Assembly (NCBI GenBank): GCA_031732855.1
Contig: JAVMKJ010000150.1
Coordinates: 1-64,000, forward strand
Direction of reading: 5' to 3'
Length of the DNA stretch: 64,000 bases
Origin: JAVMKJ01 sp031732855
Lineage (GTDB): Bacteria; Pseudomonadota; Gammaproteobacteria; Competibacterales; Competibacteraceae
Made by a program: the position numbers and the translations under genes. This document shows, piece by piece, positions 39,730 to 49,239 of the stretch; position 1 is the first letter of the stretch; the number at the start of each line of letters is the position of its first letter. A model generated the notes under the pieces. The model worked only from the letters and a program-made list of their open reading frames with translations. It did not search any database and was not told the origin of the DNA.

Positions 39730-40038
39730 TCAAGTCGGCCACGCTCCCAGCACCGCGAACCCGCCCACCAGCGTCCACAACACGCTGCGGGTCGTTGCGG
39801 CGATCGCGATCGCAGCCAGTCCCGCCAGGAGCCGGGCATTATCCCAGGCCAGCCACAGTGTTCCCCGCGGCATTACCAATTCGGGAACCACCAGCGCGGT
39901 CAGGGTCGCCACCGGTACGAACGGCAGCAGTCGCCGAATCTCCCTCGGGAACGCCACCCTGCCCTCGGCGGCGATGAACGACAGGCGAATGAGAAAGGTT
40001 ACCGCGCCACACGCGATCATCAGCAGCCAGACCTTCAT
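39730..40038 (-). CDS. azlD: Branched-chain amino acid exporter small subunit AzlD
   Basis: 102 aa, about four TM helices (WLLMIACGAVTFLIRLSFIA at the start). AzlD proteins pair with AzlC to export branched-chain amino acids. The start overlaps the azlC stop (ATGA). The frame is open far upstream within azlC, which is shadow. Confidence 0.92.
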   Translation of the reverse strand: MKVWLLMIACGAVTFLIRLSFIAAEGRVAFPREIRRLLPFVPVATLTALVVPELVMPRGTLWLAWDNARLLAGLAAIAIAATTRSVLWTLVGGFAVLGAWPT

Positions 40039-40727
40039 CGAACGCCTCCGACCAGTCGCCAGCCCACCGTCATTCCGGCCAGCGCCGCCGCCAGCAATCC
40101 CAGTTTGAACGGCAATCCGGCGGCCAGCAACGCCACGATTCCAGAGACAGCCGCCACCGCCAGCATCGTCCGGTTGCGGATCATCGGTACCACGATGGCG
40201 ATAAAGGTCAGCGGCAGGGCGAAATCCAGCGGCCAGTCCGCCGGCAACCGCGCGCCCAGCAGCACTCCGGCGGCGGTGGACAGTTGCCAGCCGCCCCACA
40301 GGGCCAGCCCCGCGCCAAGATAGAACCAGTGCCGATTTGGGCCGGTTGTTTCGCCGGACGCCTCGCGCCGGGCAATCGCCGCGTAGGCCTCGTCGGTCAG
40401 CAGATAGGCCAAGGTCAGTTTCCAGCGCCGGGACAGATGGGCGATGCGTGGGGCCAGAGCGGCGCTGTACAGGGCGTGGCGCAGATTGAGCAGACCAACC
40501 TCGGCGACCGTGACCAGCACCGGAGCGCCGGCGCCGAACAGCTGGCAGAAGAGGAATTGCGCCGAGCCGGCGAACAGAATGCCGGACATCGCCAGCGCTG
40601 CCGCAGGACTCATGCCCTGGCTCAAGGCCAGCGCGCCGTAGATCATGCCGAACGGCATGACTCCGACCAGCAGTGGCGCCAGTGCCAGCAGGCCGGCCCG
40701 GAATTCGCTCGCGGCGGAAGGAAGCAT
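40035..40727 (-). CDS. azlC: Branched-chain amino acid exporter large subunit AzlC
   Basis: 230 aa, about six to seven TM helices. AzlC pattern: PLLVGVMPFGMIYGALAL near the N-terminus, then FAGSAQFLFCQLFG and LLNLRHALYSAAL. Forms the exporter with AzlD. Divergent from diaA; the 124-bp gap holds both promoters. Confidence 0.95.
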   Translation of the reverse strand: MLPSAASEFRAGLLALAPLLVGVMPFGMIYGALALSQGMSPAAALAMSGILFAGSAQFLFCQLFGAGAPVLVTVAEVGLLNLRHALYSAALAPRIAHLSRRWKLTLAYLLTDEAYAAIARREASGETTGPNRHWFYLGAGLALWGGWQLSTAAGVLLGARLPADWPLDFALPLTFIAIVVPMIRNRTMLAVAAVSGIVALLAAGLPFKLGLLAAALAGMTVGWRLVGGVR

Positions 40728-40851
40728 GGTGCGGTCGGGAATAGTCGGCGGATGCGGGAAGGGCGGATTTTACGCTATCGCCGGAGTGAAACGAACAGGA
40801 ATGCGCTAAGCTTTGCGTTGCCTGTTACTTGACTCTAGCCGGATGGTCACC

Positions 40852-41451
40852 ATGCAACCACTCATGCGAATCGAGCAACACTTTGCCGCCAGCATCGAGG
40901 CCAAGCGGCGCACCCTGGACGCAATGGGGCCACGCATCGTCCGGGCCGCCGAACGGCTGGCCAACTGCTTGCGTCAAGGCGGCAAGATACTGATTTGTGG
41001 CAATGGCGGTTCGGCCGCCGACGCCCAGCATTTCGCCGCAGAACTGGTCAACCGCTTCGAAATCGAGCGGCCGGGGCTTGCCGCCATCGCCTTGACCACC
41101 GACAGCTCGGCCCTGACTTGCATCGCCAACGATTATGCCTTCGAACTGGTCTTCGCCCGGCAGGCACGGGCGCTCGGCCGTCCCGGCGATGTGTTGCTGG
41201 CGATTTCGACCAGCGGCAACTCTCCCAACGTCATGGCGGCGATCGATGCGGCGCGGGAACTGGGCCTGATCACGGTGGCGCTGACCGGGCGTGATGGAGG
41301 ACGCATGGCCGGCCAACTCGGCGGGGAAGACATCGAGATCCGGGTGGAAGCAGCGGCGACGGCGCGGATTCAGGAAGTTCACATCCTGATTATCCACTGT
41401 CTGTGCGATCTGGTGGATCAATTCCTGTTCGACGGCGAGGAGCGGCCATGA
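40852..41451 (+). CDS. diaA: SIS-domain protein, DiaA/GmhA type
   Basis: 199 aa. SIS fold with ICGNGGSAADAQHFAAEL and AISTSGNSPNV. The residues that act in phosphoheptose isomerase GmhA (Glu in AAELVNRF, His in VHILIIHCLC) are present, so an isomerase role is possible; the neighbour dolP argues for DiaA, the DnaA-binding initiation factor, as in the diaA-dolP (yraP) pair of Escherichia coli. ATG 40843 is an alternative start. Overlaps the next gene by 4 nt. Confidence 0.85.
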   Translation: MQPLMRIEQHFAASIEAKRRTLDAMGPRIVRAAERLANCLRQGGKILICGNGGSAADAQHFAAELVNRFEIERPGLAAIALTTDSSALTCIANDYAFELVFARQARALGRPGDVLLAISTSGNSPNVMAAIDAARELGLITVALTGRDGGRMAGQLGGEDIEIRVEAAATARIQEVHILIIHCLCDLVDQFLFDGEERP

Positions 41452-42056
41452 ATCGATTTTGGCGCCTCGGTCCCCGCGCTGCCCGCTTCGTGGTTCCTGG
41501 GGCATTGCTGCTGGCGCTGTCCCTGACCGGCTGCGCCGGCCTGTTGGTCAGCGGCGCGGCGACCGGGATCAGCGTGGCCCACGATCGCCGGACCACCGGC
41601 AGCGTGGTGGACGATCAAACCATCGAATTCAAGATCTCCAACCAACTCGCCCTGAAGCTGCCGCCGGGCAATCAGATCGGCGTCACCTCCTACAACGGGG
41701 CCGTGCTGCTGACCGGAGAGGCGTCATCGGCGCAGGCGCGCCAGCGGGCCGAGGTCATCGCCCGCGGCATCGAACCTCCAGTTCGAGTGGTCTACAACGA
41801 ACTGGTGGTCGGCCGACCCAGTTCGTTGTCCAGCCAGAGCAGCGACGCCGTGATCACCACCAAGGTCAAGGCCGCCCTGTTCCAGATCACCACGATCCCC
41901 GATTTCGATCCCAGCCGGGTCAAGGTGATCACGGCACGGAGCGTGGTTTACCTGATGGGGCTGGTGAAACCCGTCGAGGCGGACGCCGCGGCCGACGTCG
42001 CCAGCCGGGTAGAGGGGGTGCGCCAGGTGGTGACGCTGTTCGAATACATCAACTGA
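41448..42056 (+). CDS. dolP: BON-domain outer membrane lipoprotein DolP (YraP)
   Basis: 202 aa. Lipoprotein signal with lipobox LTGC (Cys29), then two BON domains (about 60-115 and 135-200). In Escherichia coli DolP binds anionic phospholipids and supports outer membrane integrity and BAM activity. Translationally coupled to diaA through ATGA. Confidence 0.92.
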   Translation: MNRFWRLGPRAARFVVPGALLLALSLTGCAGLLVSGAATGISVAHDRRTTGSVVDDQTIEFKISNQLALKLPPGNQIGVTSYNGAVLLTGEASSAQARQRAEVIARGIEPPVRVVYNELVVGRPSSLSSQSSDAVITTKVKAALFQITTIPDFDPSRVKVITARSVVYLMGLVKPVEADAAADVASRVEGVRQVVTLFEYIN

Positions 42057-42063
42057 TGACGCG

Positions 42064-42462
42064 CTACTTCACGATCTTCAGCGTCGGCTTGCGATCGCGA
42101 GTGACCGGTTTGTCCGGTGGCGAACTGGGTGGTTGCGGAGGTTCGTCGCCGTCCTTTTCCTCGCCGAACGCCATGCCCTGTCCGTTCTCGCGGGCGTAGA
42201 TCGCCAGGACGGCCGTCACGGGAATCCGGACGGTGCGGGCGACGCCGCCGAAGCGCGCGTTGAATTCGATCGATTCGTTGCCCAGACGCAAATCGTGTAC
42301 GGCCGCCGGATTGATGTTGAGCACGATTTGACCTTCGCGCACGTGTTGCTTGGGGACCTCTACTCCCGGCAACTCGGCGTCGACCAAGATGTGGGGGGTC
42401 AAACCGTTGTCTTCAATCCACTCGTAAAGAGCGCGGATCAGATAAGGTCGGGTCGAGGTCAT
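42064..42462 (-). CDS. sspB: ClpXP protease specificity-enhancing factor SspB
   Basis: 132 aa. Adaptor that hands ssrA-tagged proteins to ClpXP. Starts RPYLIRALYEWIEDNGLTPH; core VLNINPAAVHDLRLGNESIE and SFGG-like ARFGGVARTVRIP; a disordered linker ends in a basic-hydrophobic ClpX-binding tail (PTLKIVK). Usually follows sspA after petABC; here sspA is absent between petC and sspB. Confidence 0.95.
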   Translation of the reverse strand: MTSTRPYLIRALYEWIEDNGLTPHILVDAELPGVEVPKQHVREGQIVLNINPAAVHDLRLGNESIEFNARFGGVARTVRIPVTAVLAIYARENGQGMAFGEEKDGDEPPQPPSSPPDKPVTRDRKPTLKIVK

Positions 42463-42567
42463 GGTGGGTTTGCCGCTGGCAGGCGTAACCGGGAGATCTC
42501 CGGATGGAGGAGAGAGGGTTGGCGGGATCCGCCGGAGGGCTGCTCGCTCCCCGGCGAAAGCCGCGCA

Positions 42568-43311
42568 TTAATGCACGTCCTTCCAATATTCCTTCTTGAG
42601 CAGATAGAACACCACGCAGGCCAGGGCCAGGAACAACACGACCCAAATCCCGATCCGCTGGCGTTCCAACTGGATGGGTTCGCCGACATAGGCCAGGAAG
42701 TTCACCAAATCCACCATCGCTTCCTTGAATTCGGGTGGGCTCATGCTGCCCGGCTGAACCAGTTCAAAATCCTTGAGAACCTTGGCTTCGTGGCCCGCCG
42801 CGTCCTTGTGAACCTCATAGACCGGTTTTTGCATCCCCTGCAGTTCCCACAGTACGTGCGGCATGCCGGCGTTTGGAAACGCCGCGTTGTTCACGCCGAA
42901 CGGCCGGCTGGGATCCAGATAGAAGGTTTGCAAATAGGTGTAGAGATAATCTGCCCCGCGCGACCGGGCGATCAGGGTCAGGTCGGGCGGGACGACGCCG
43001 AACCACTGCTTGGCCTCGGTCTTGGGCATGGCGTTTTTCATCAGATCGCCGACTTTGGCGCCGGTGAAGATCAGGTTGTCCTTGACCTGGTCTTCGGTCA
43101 GGCCGATGTCGCGGGCCATCCGATTGTAGCGCTGGTGCTCCAGCGAATGACACCCCATGCAATAGTTAACAAACAGCTTGGCGCCCCGTTGCAGCGAGGC
43201 TTTGTTTTGCAGGTCGATGGGTGCCTTGATCAGGGGATAGCCTTCTCCGCCAGATGCCGCGGTCAGAGCCGGCAGGGCCAGAAATGCGAGTGCAAAGATG
43301 ATTTTTTTCAT
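42568..43311 (-). CDS. petC: Ubiquinol-cytochrome c reductase, cytochrome c1
   Basis: 247 aa. Signal peptide, heme c motif CMGCH (about 51-55), Met ligand region, and C-terminal TM anchor (IWVVLFLALACVVFYLL). Passes electrons from the Rieske protein to soluble cytochrome c. Its ATGA overlaps the end of petB. The frame continues open upstream but that part is shadow of petB. Confidence 0.96.
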   Translation of the reverse strand: MKKIIFALAFLALPALTAASGGEGYPLIKAPIDLQNKASLQRGAKLFVNYCMGCHSLEHQRYNRMARDIGLTEDQVKDNLIFTGAKVGDLMKNAMPKTEAKQWFGVVPPDLTLIARSRGADYLYTYLQTFYLDPSRPFGVNNAAFPNAGMPHVLWELQGMQKPVYEVHKDAAGHEAKVLKDFELVQPGSMSPPEFKEAMVDLVNFLAYVGEPIQLERQRIGIWVVLFLALACVVFYLLKKEYWKDVH

Positions 43312-44552
43312 TTTGAAGTCACCCTTTCCGGAACTGGCTTGGTCTTTTCGAACATTGGCAGCAGCCACAGCGCCGGGAAGAACAAGAAGTAGATCGCGGA
43401 GCAAATCTGAGCCAGGCTGGTGCGGGCCGGGGTGGTCGGCAGCGCGCCAAGATAGCCCAGGATCAGGAACGAGATCACGAACGCCGCCAGGACCAGCTTG
43501 AAGGCAAAACCGCGATAGCGGATCGATTTGACCGGACTGCGATCCAGCCACGGCAGGAAGAACAGCATGACGATGGCGGCACCCATGGCCAACACGCCCC
43601 AGACCTGCGTGCCCGCGAAGGACGGCACCGCCCGCAGAATGGCGTAGAACGGCGTGAAGTACCACACCGGGGCAATATGCGGCGGAGTCTTCAGCGGATC
43701 GGCCGGGTCGAAGTTCGGGTGTTCGAGGAAATAGCCGCCCATCTCGGGCATGAAGAAAATCACCACCGAGAAGAAGAGCAGAAACACCATCACGCCGACC
43801 AAATCCTTGACGGTGTAGTAGGGATGGAAGGGGATGCCGTCGAGCGGTTTGCCGTCCGCGCCCTTGGCCTTCTTGATTTCGACGCCATCGGGATTGTTGG
43901 AGCCGACTTCGTGCAGGGCGAGGATGTGGGCGACCACCAGTCCCAGCAGGACCAGCGGCAGGGCGATCACGTGCAGCGAGAAAAAGCGGTTCAGAGTGGC
44001 ATCCGACACCACGTAATCGCCGCGAATCCATACCGACAGATCCGGTCCGACGACGGGGAGCGCGCTGAACAGGTTGATGATCACCTGCGCGCCCCAGAAC
44101 GACATTTGACCCCAAGGCAGCAGGTAGCCCATGAAGGCTTCCGCCATGAGGGCGAGGAAGATCAGCACGCCAAAAATCCAGATCAGCTCGCGGGGCTTCT
44201 TGTAGGAGCCGTAGATCAGGGCGCGGTACATGTGCAGGTAGACCATGATGAAGAAGGCCGAGGCGCCGGTGGAATGCATGTAGCGAATCAGCCAGCCCCA
44301 GTCCACGTCGCGCATGATGTATTCGACCGAGGCGAACGCGTCGGCGGCCGAGGGTTTGTAATTCATGGTCAGCCAGATGCCGGTCAGGATCTGATTGACC
44401 AGCACCAGGAGCGCCAGCGAGCCAAAGTAATACCAGACATTGAAATTCTTCGGCGCGTAGTATTCAGTCAGGTGCTCGCGGATGGACTTGGTCAACGGGA
44501 AGCGTTCGTCAATCCAGCCGACCAGACCGGTCGTGCCTTGTGTGTTTGCCAT
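43308..44552 (-). CDS. petB: Ubiquinol-cytochrome c reductase, cytochrome b
   Basis: 414 aa, about eight TM helices. Conserved WYYFGSLALLVLVNQILTG, heme His pairs (RYMHSTGASAFF and FSLHVIALPLVLL), PEW-like quinol loop (PVWYFTPFYAILRA). Holds hemes bL and bH and both quinone sites. One-base overlap with petA (TAATG) and 4 nt with petC. Confidence 0.97.
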   Translation of the reverse strand: MANTQGTTGLVGWIDERFPLTKSIREHLTEYYAPKNFNVWYYFGSLALLVLVNQILTGIWLTMNYKPSAADAFASVEYIMRDVDWGWLIRYMHSTGASAFFIMVYLHMYRALIYGSYKKPRELIWIFGVLIFLALMAEAFMGYLLPWGQMSFWGAQVIINLFSALPVVGPDLSVWIRGDYVVSDATLNRFFSLHVIALPLVLLGLVVAHILALHEVGSNNPDGVEIKKAKGADGKPLDGIPFHPYYTVKDLVGVMVFLLFFSVVIFFMPEMGGYFLEHPNFDPADPLKTPPHIAPVWYFTPFYAILRAVPSFAGTQVWGVLAMGAAIVMLFFLPWLDRSPVKSIRYRGFAFKLVLAAFVISFLILGYLGALPTTPARTSLAQICSAIYFLFFPALWLLPMFEKTKPVPERVTSK

Positions 44553-45151
44553 TATGCAGCCTCCGGATTAACGCCAATCAGTACGCGGGAGTCGCTCAGA
44601 TACCGGTAGGCTGGCACCTCCAGATTGGACGGAGCGGGAACCCCCTTGTAAACCCGCCCGGCCAGGTCGAAGCGGGAGCCGTGGCAAGGGCAGAAGAAAC
44701 CCCCCTTCCAGGCCGGGCCGAGATCGGCCGGGGCCACGTCGGGCCGGAAAGTGGGCGAGCAACCAAGATGGGTGCAAATCCCGATCAGCACCAGCACGTC
44801 GGGTTTGATGGAGCGGTAGGCGTTCTGGGCGTACTTGGGTTGCTGGCTGGCCATTTCGGAATTGGGATCGAGCAACTGATCCTTGAGTCCGGGCAGGTCG
44901 TCCAGCATTTTCTTGGTGCGCTTCAGCAGCCAGACCGGTTTGCCGCGCCATTCGACGGTCATCATGGCGCCATCTTCCAGCTTGCTGATGTCCGCTTCCA
45001 CCGGCGCGCCGGCGGCCTTGGCGCGCTCGCTGGGCGACCAGGATTTCAAAAATGGAACGGCGACGAACGCCACGCCTACGCCGCCGACCACGGTAGCTGT
45101 AGCGGTCAGAAAGCGGCGTCTGCCGAGATCGACGTCCCCTACCGTACTCAT
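44552..45151 (-). CDS. petA: Ubiquinol-cytochrome c reductase, Rieske iron-sulfur subunit
   Basis: 199 aa. Twin-arginine type N-terminus (LGRRRFLTA) with a TM helix, hinge, then the 2Fe-2S domain with CTHLGCSP and CPCHGSRFD. First gene of petABC. About 260 bp of gene-free DNA lies upstream and must hold the operon promoter; no clear -10/-35 pair was identified. Confidence 0.97.
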   Translation of the reverse strand: MSTVGDVDLGRRRFLTATATVVGGVGVAFVAVPFLKSWSPSERAKAAGAPVEADISKLEDGAMMTVEWRGKPVWLLKRTKKMLDDLPGLKDQLLDPNSEMASQQPKYAQNAYRSIKPDVLVLIGICTHLGCSPTFRPDVAPADLGPAWKGGFFCPCHGSRFDLAGRVYKGVPAPSNLEVPAYRYLSDSRVLIGVNPEAA

Positions 45152-45414
45152 ACGCAGTCTCCTGTGTGGATTTATAGTTAATGTTGAAGGGTTGGTAATT
45201 AATGGGTAAGCACGGTCTTCTTCTTCGCTGGAGACAGGCCGGGAGCTAGGTTCGTGTCAAACCTGGTGTGTTGCGGCGGGCGCGCCATGAGGTGCGCGAA
45301 ATCCACCGAAGCAAGCTCCCTTGGTTCCCACGGCTAGGGTAAAACTATACCTCACGGCGGGTATTTGGGTCTATGTGCTTGTCGCTTCAGGCGGCGCTTC
45401 GAGGAAGCCCACGC

Positions 45415-46173
45415 TCAAACCGGGTTGTCGATATCGACGAAAATGAAGCGCAGTGTGAATTGCTGTGCCAGATGCGCGCCCAAGGCCTGGACGCCATGGC
45501 GTTCGGTGGCGTGATGGCCGGCGGCGAAGAAGTGCAGGCCGTTCTCGCGGGCGAAATGGACCGTCTGTTCCGACGCCTCGCCCGTGAGAAATGCCTCCAC
45601 GCCTTCCTGGAGCGCCGTTTCGATGCAGGACTGCGCGGCGCCGGTGCACCAGGCCAGCCGGCGAATCGGTGCGTCACCGCCGGGAATATGCAGCGGTTTC
45701 CGCCGTAGCCGGGTTTCGATCCGGGCGGCGAACGCATCTCCGCCGACGGCTTCCGCCAGTTCGCCCAGCATGACCAGTCCCGGCGCGCGGCCGTTGTCGC
45801 CGGCGGTGCCGGTGACGGTCAGGTCGAGCAGTCGGGCGAGTTGGGCGTTGTTGCCGAGTTCGGGGTGGGCGTCCAGCGGCAGGTGGTAGGCGATCAGACC
45901 GAGGTCGTGGCGGAGCAGGGTGGCGAGGCGCCGGCGTTTCATGCCGACGACGCGCGGGTCTTCACCCTTCCAGAACCAGCCATGGTGCACCAGCACGGCG
46001 TCGGCTCCGCGCTCCACCGCCGCGTCCAGCAGCGCCTGGCAGGCAGTGACGCCGCCGACCAGCGTTTCAACCTCCGGGCGACCCTCAACCTGCAGGCCGT
46101 TCGGGCAGTAGTCGCTGAAGGTGTCGGCGGCCAGCAGACGGTCGGTGTAGGCGACCAGATCGGCGAGCCGCAT
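45415..46173 (-). CDS. Nif3-like dinuclear metal-centre protein (YbgI family)
   Basis: 252 aa from ATG 46173; GTG 46182 is also in frame. Metal-binding residues are visible in SDYCPNGLQVEG, VLVHHGWFW, YHLPLDAHPELGNNAQLA and AAGHHATERHGV. Forms toroidal hexamers; often annotated GTP cyclohydrolase I type 2, but its function in most bacteria is unsettled. Starts at the end of hisC, so probably last in the mla-murA-his transcript. Confidence 0.9.
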   Translation of the reverse strand: MRLADLVAYTDRLLAADTFSDYCPNGLQVEGRPEVETLVGGVTACQALLDAAVERGADAVLVHHGWFWKGEDPRVVGMKRRRLATLLRHDLGLIAYHLPLDAHPELGNNAQLARLLDLTVTGTAGDNGRAPGLVMLGELAEAVGGDAFAARIETRLRRKPLHIPGGDAPIRRLAWCTGAAQSCIETALQEGVEAFLTGEASEQTVHFARENGLHFFAAGHHATERHGVQALGAHLAQQFTLRFIFVDIDNPV

Positions 46174-46174
46174 G

Positions 46175-47242
46175 TCAGCCACCCGCCAGGATTTGGCCGA
46201 GCGCCGCGAGCAGCGCCGCGTTCTGTTCGGGGCCGCCGACGGTGATGCGCAGGAACTGGTCGATGCGCGGCTGACGGAAATGGCGCACGATCACGTGGCG
46301 CTCGCGCAGCGCGGCGGCCAGCGCGGCGGCATCCCGGCGTGGATGGCGGGCGAAGACGAAGTTCGCCGCCGAGGGCAGCACCTCGAAGTCGAGTTCCGCC
46401 AGCGCGGCGACCAGTTCGACGCGGCTGGCGATCACCGCCCGACGGGTCCGCTCGAAGTGCTCGCGGTCGGCGAAGGCCGCCACCGCGCCGGCGATGGCCA
46501 GGCGGTCCAGCGGGTAGGAGTTGAAGCTGTTCTTGATTCGCTCCAGCGCCTCGATGAGTTCGGGGTGTCCCACTGCCAGCCCGACGCGCAGTCCGGCCAG
46601 CGAACGCGATTTGGACAGCGTCTGCGTCACCAGCAGGTTCGGGTAACGGTCCACCAGCGTGATGGCGGTTTCGCCGCCAAAGTCGATGTAGGCCTCGTCG
46701 ACCACCACCACGGAATCCCGGTTGTGCTGGAGCAGCCAGTCGATGTCGGCCAGCGGCAGCAGGCAGCCGGTGGGCGCGTTCGGGTTGGCGAAGATGATGC
46801 CGCCGTTCGGCCGCGGGTAGTCGGCGACGCGCAGCGCGAGCTCTTCGGTTAGCGGTATGGTGACGAAGTCGATGCCGTACAGGCCGCAGTAGACCGGATA
46901 AAAGCTGTAGGTGATGTCCGGGAACAACAGGGGCGCGGGGTGCTGGAACAGGCCTTGGAAGATATGGGCCAGCACTTCGTCCGAACCGTTACCGACGAAC
47001 ACCCGCGCCGGCGTGACGCCGTAATAGTCGGCGATGGCCTGCTTCAGGCGTTCGGCGTTCGGGTCCGGGTATAGCCGCAGCGCGTCGGACAGCTCGGCCT
47101 GGATCGCCGCCAGGACTTGTGGCGAAGGTCCGTAGGGGTTTTCGTTGGTGTTGAGCTTGACCAGATTGCTGAGTTTTGGCTGCTCGCCCGGCACATAGGG
47201 CGTGAGCCGATGCACCACGGGACTCCAGTAGCGGCTACCCAC
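46175..47242 (-). CDS. hisC: Histidinol-phosphate aminotransferase
   Basis: 355 aa, GTG start. Fold type I PLP enzyme: NENPYGPSP at the substrate site, FANPNAPTG, VVDEAYIDFG, and PLP Lys in TLSKSRSLAGLRVG. Makes histidinol phosphate in histidine synthesis. Overlaps hisD by 8 nt. Confidence 0.96.
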   Translation of the reverse strand: MGSRYWSPVVHRLTPYVPGEQPKLSNLVKLNTNENPYGPSPQVLAAIQAELSDALRLYPDPNAERLKQAIADYYGVTPARVFVGNGSDEVLAHIFQGLFQHPAPLLFPDITYSFYPVYCGLYGIDFVTIPLTEELALRVADYPRPNGGIIFANPNAPTGCLLPLADIDWLLQHNRDSVVVVDEAYIDFGGETAITLVDRYPNLLVTQTLSKSRSLAGLRVGLAVGHPELIEALERIKNSFNSYPLDRLAIAGAVAAFADREHFERTRRAVIASRVELVAALAELDFEVLPSAANFVFARHPRRDAAALAAALRERHVIVRHFRQPRIDQFLRITVGGPEQNAALLAALGQILAGG

Positions 47243-48548
47243 GAGTCGCTCCTGGTACGCGGTACTCCGCGGAGCGCGCGTGAGCGCTTAGACCTTCGCC
47301 GCGCGCCAGTATCGACGCCGTGCGGCCCAGGGTCGAGGCTCCAGCCGGCGAGCAATGAATCAGACTGGTGCGCTTCTGGAAATCGTAGACGCCCAGCGGC
47401 GAGGAGAAGCGCGCCGTTCTTGACGTCGGCAGCACGTGGTTGGGGCCAGCGCAATAATCGCCCAGCGCCTCGGCGGTGTAACGGCCCATGAAGATCGCGC
47501 CGGCGTGGCGGATCAGCGGCAGCAGTTCTTCCGGTTTTGCCACCGACAGTTCCAGGTGCTCCGGGGCGATGAAGTTGACTATAGGGGTGGCTTCGGCCAG
47601 GTCGCGCGTCTGGATCAGCGCCGCCCGCCGGTTCAGCGAGGCTTCGATGATCTCCCGCCGCTCCATCTCCGGCAACAGTCGTTCGATGCTGGCCGCGACC
47701 CGCTCCAGAAACGCCGGATCGGGACTGATCAGGATCGGCTGGGCGTCCTCGTCGTGTTCGGCCTGCGAGAACAAATCCATGACGATCCAGTCGGGGTCGG
47801 TCAGCCCGTCGCAGACCACCAGGATTTCCGACGGGCCGGCGATCATGTCGATGCCGACCGTGCCGAACACTTGCCGCTTGGCGGCGGCGACGTAAATGTT
47901 GCCCGGCCCGACGATTTTGTCGACGCGCGGCACGGTGGCGGTGCCGTAAGCCAGCGCGGCGACCGCCTGCGCTCCGCCGACGGCAAATACCCGGTCCACC
48001 CCGGCCACGGCGGCGGCGGCCAAGACCAGTTCATTCAACGCGCCACCCGGCGTCGGTACGACCATCACGATTTCCGCTACTCCGGCCACTTTGGCGGGAA
48101 TGGCGTTCATCAACACCGAGGACGGATAGGCCGCCTTGCCGCCGGGTACATACAGGCCGACCCGATCCAGCGGCGTCACTTGCTGGCCGAGCACCATTCC
48201 ATCGGCTTCGGTGAAGCTCCAGGGTTCCAGCTTCTGCCGCTCGGCGTAGGCGCGGATGCGGGCGGCGGCGGTTTCCAGCGCCGCGCGCTGGTTGGCCGGG
48301 ATGGCGGTAAGCGCTTGGCGCAACCGTTCGGCGGGGATTTCCAGATCGGCGGCTCGAGCGACCTCCGTCCGGTCGAAACGACGGGTGTATTCCAACAGCG
48401 CGTCATCGCCGCGCCCGCGCACCTGGGCGATGATTTCGCGCACCGCGGCGGTCGCGGCCTCGTCGGCGACGCCCTCCCAAGCGGTCAGAGCTTCCAGGCG
48501 AGCCCAGAAATCGGCATCGGCGGTGTTCAGACGTTGGATGTCCGGCAT
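47235..48548 (-). CDS. hisD: Histidinol dehydrogenase
   Basis: 437 aa. Zinc enzyme for the last two steps of histidine synthesis. Conserved YVPGGKAAYPSSVLMN, VGPGNIYVAAAKRQVFG, and the catalytic AEHDEDAQ region (Glu-His pair). Lies between hisG and hisC, 51 bp after hisG. Confidence 0.97.
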   Translation of the reverse strand: MPDIQRLNTADADFWARLEALTAWEGVADEAATAAVREIIAQVRGRGDDALLEYTRRFDRTEVARAADLEIPAERLRQALTAIPANQRAALETAAARIRAYAERQKLEPWSFTEADGMVLGQQVTPLDRVGLYVPGGKAAYPSSVLMNAIPAKVAGVAEIVMVVPTPGGALNELVLAAAAVAGVDRVFAVGGAQAVAALAYGTATVPRVDKIVGPGNIYVAAAKRQVFGTVGIDMIAGPSEILVVCDGLTDPDWIVMDLFSQAEHDEDAQPILISPDPAFLERVAASIERLLPEMERREIIEASLNRRAALIQTRDLAEATPIVNFIAPEHLELSVAKPEELLPLIRHAGAIFMGRYTAEALGDYCAGPNHVLPTSRTARFSSPLGVYDFQKRTSLIHCSPAGASTLGRTASILARGEGLSAHARSAEYRVPGATRG

Positions 48549-48599
48549 GGATACTCTCCGGGGTCGGTCAAAATTCGGACGGTCTGGACGGAGTCGCCA

Positions 48600-49232
48600 T
48601 CAAGCCGTTACCGCGGTCGCCATTCGTTCCATAATGACCTTGATCCGGGCGTGCTTCATTTTCATGGCGGCCTTGTTGACGATCAATCGCGAGCTGATGT
48701 CGGCGATATGCTCCAGTGGCGCCAGGCCGTTGGCTTTCAAGGTATTGCCGGTATCCACCACGTCGACGATATAGTCGGCCAGGCCCACCAGCGGCGCCAG
48801 TTCCATCGAGCCGTACAGCTTGATGACTTCCACCTGCCGGCCCTGGTCGGCGAACCAGCGCCGGGTGGTGTTGGCGTATTTGGTGGCGATGCGTGGTCGG
48901 CTCGACCGAGACCGATGATCGGGCCGGCCCGCGACCATCAGGCGGCACCGGGCGATGTTCAGGTCCAGCGGTTCGTACAGCCCCTCGCCGCCGTGCTCCA
49001 TCAGCACGTCCTTGCCGGCCACGCCCAGATCGGCGGCGCCGTACTGCACGTAGGTCGGCACGTCGGTGGCGCGGATGATGACCAGTTTCACATCGGCCTG
49101 GGTGGTGTCGAGAATCAGCTTGCGGCTGGTTTCGGGATCGTCGGCCGGCACGATGCCCGCCGCGGCCAGCAGCGGCAGGGTTTCCCTGAAGATGCGGCCC
49201 TTCGACAAGGCGACGGTCAACAGCGCGGTCAT
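48600..49232 (-). CDS. hisG: ATP phosphoribosyltransferase, short form
   Basis: 210 aa, so the short HisG type without the C-terminal regulatory domain; this form works with HisZ, which is not encoded in the window. Conserved LTVALSKGRI at the N-terminus, YGAADLGVAGKDVL, and the PRPP loop VVDTGNTLKANGL. First step of histidine synthesis. Seven nt after murA. Confidence 0.95.
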   Translation of the reverse strand: MTALLTVALSKGRIFRETLPLLAAAGIVPADDPETSRKLILDTTQADVKLVIIRATDVPTYVQYGAADLGVAGKDVLMEHGGEGLYEPLDLNIARCRLMVAGRPDHRSRSSRPRIATKYANTTRRWFADQGRQVEVIKLYGSMELAPLVGLADYIVDVVDTGNTLKANGLAPLEHIADISSRLIVNKAAMKMKHARIKVIMERMATAVTA

Positions 49233-49239
49233 CGTGGGC

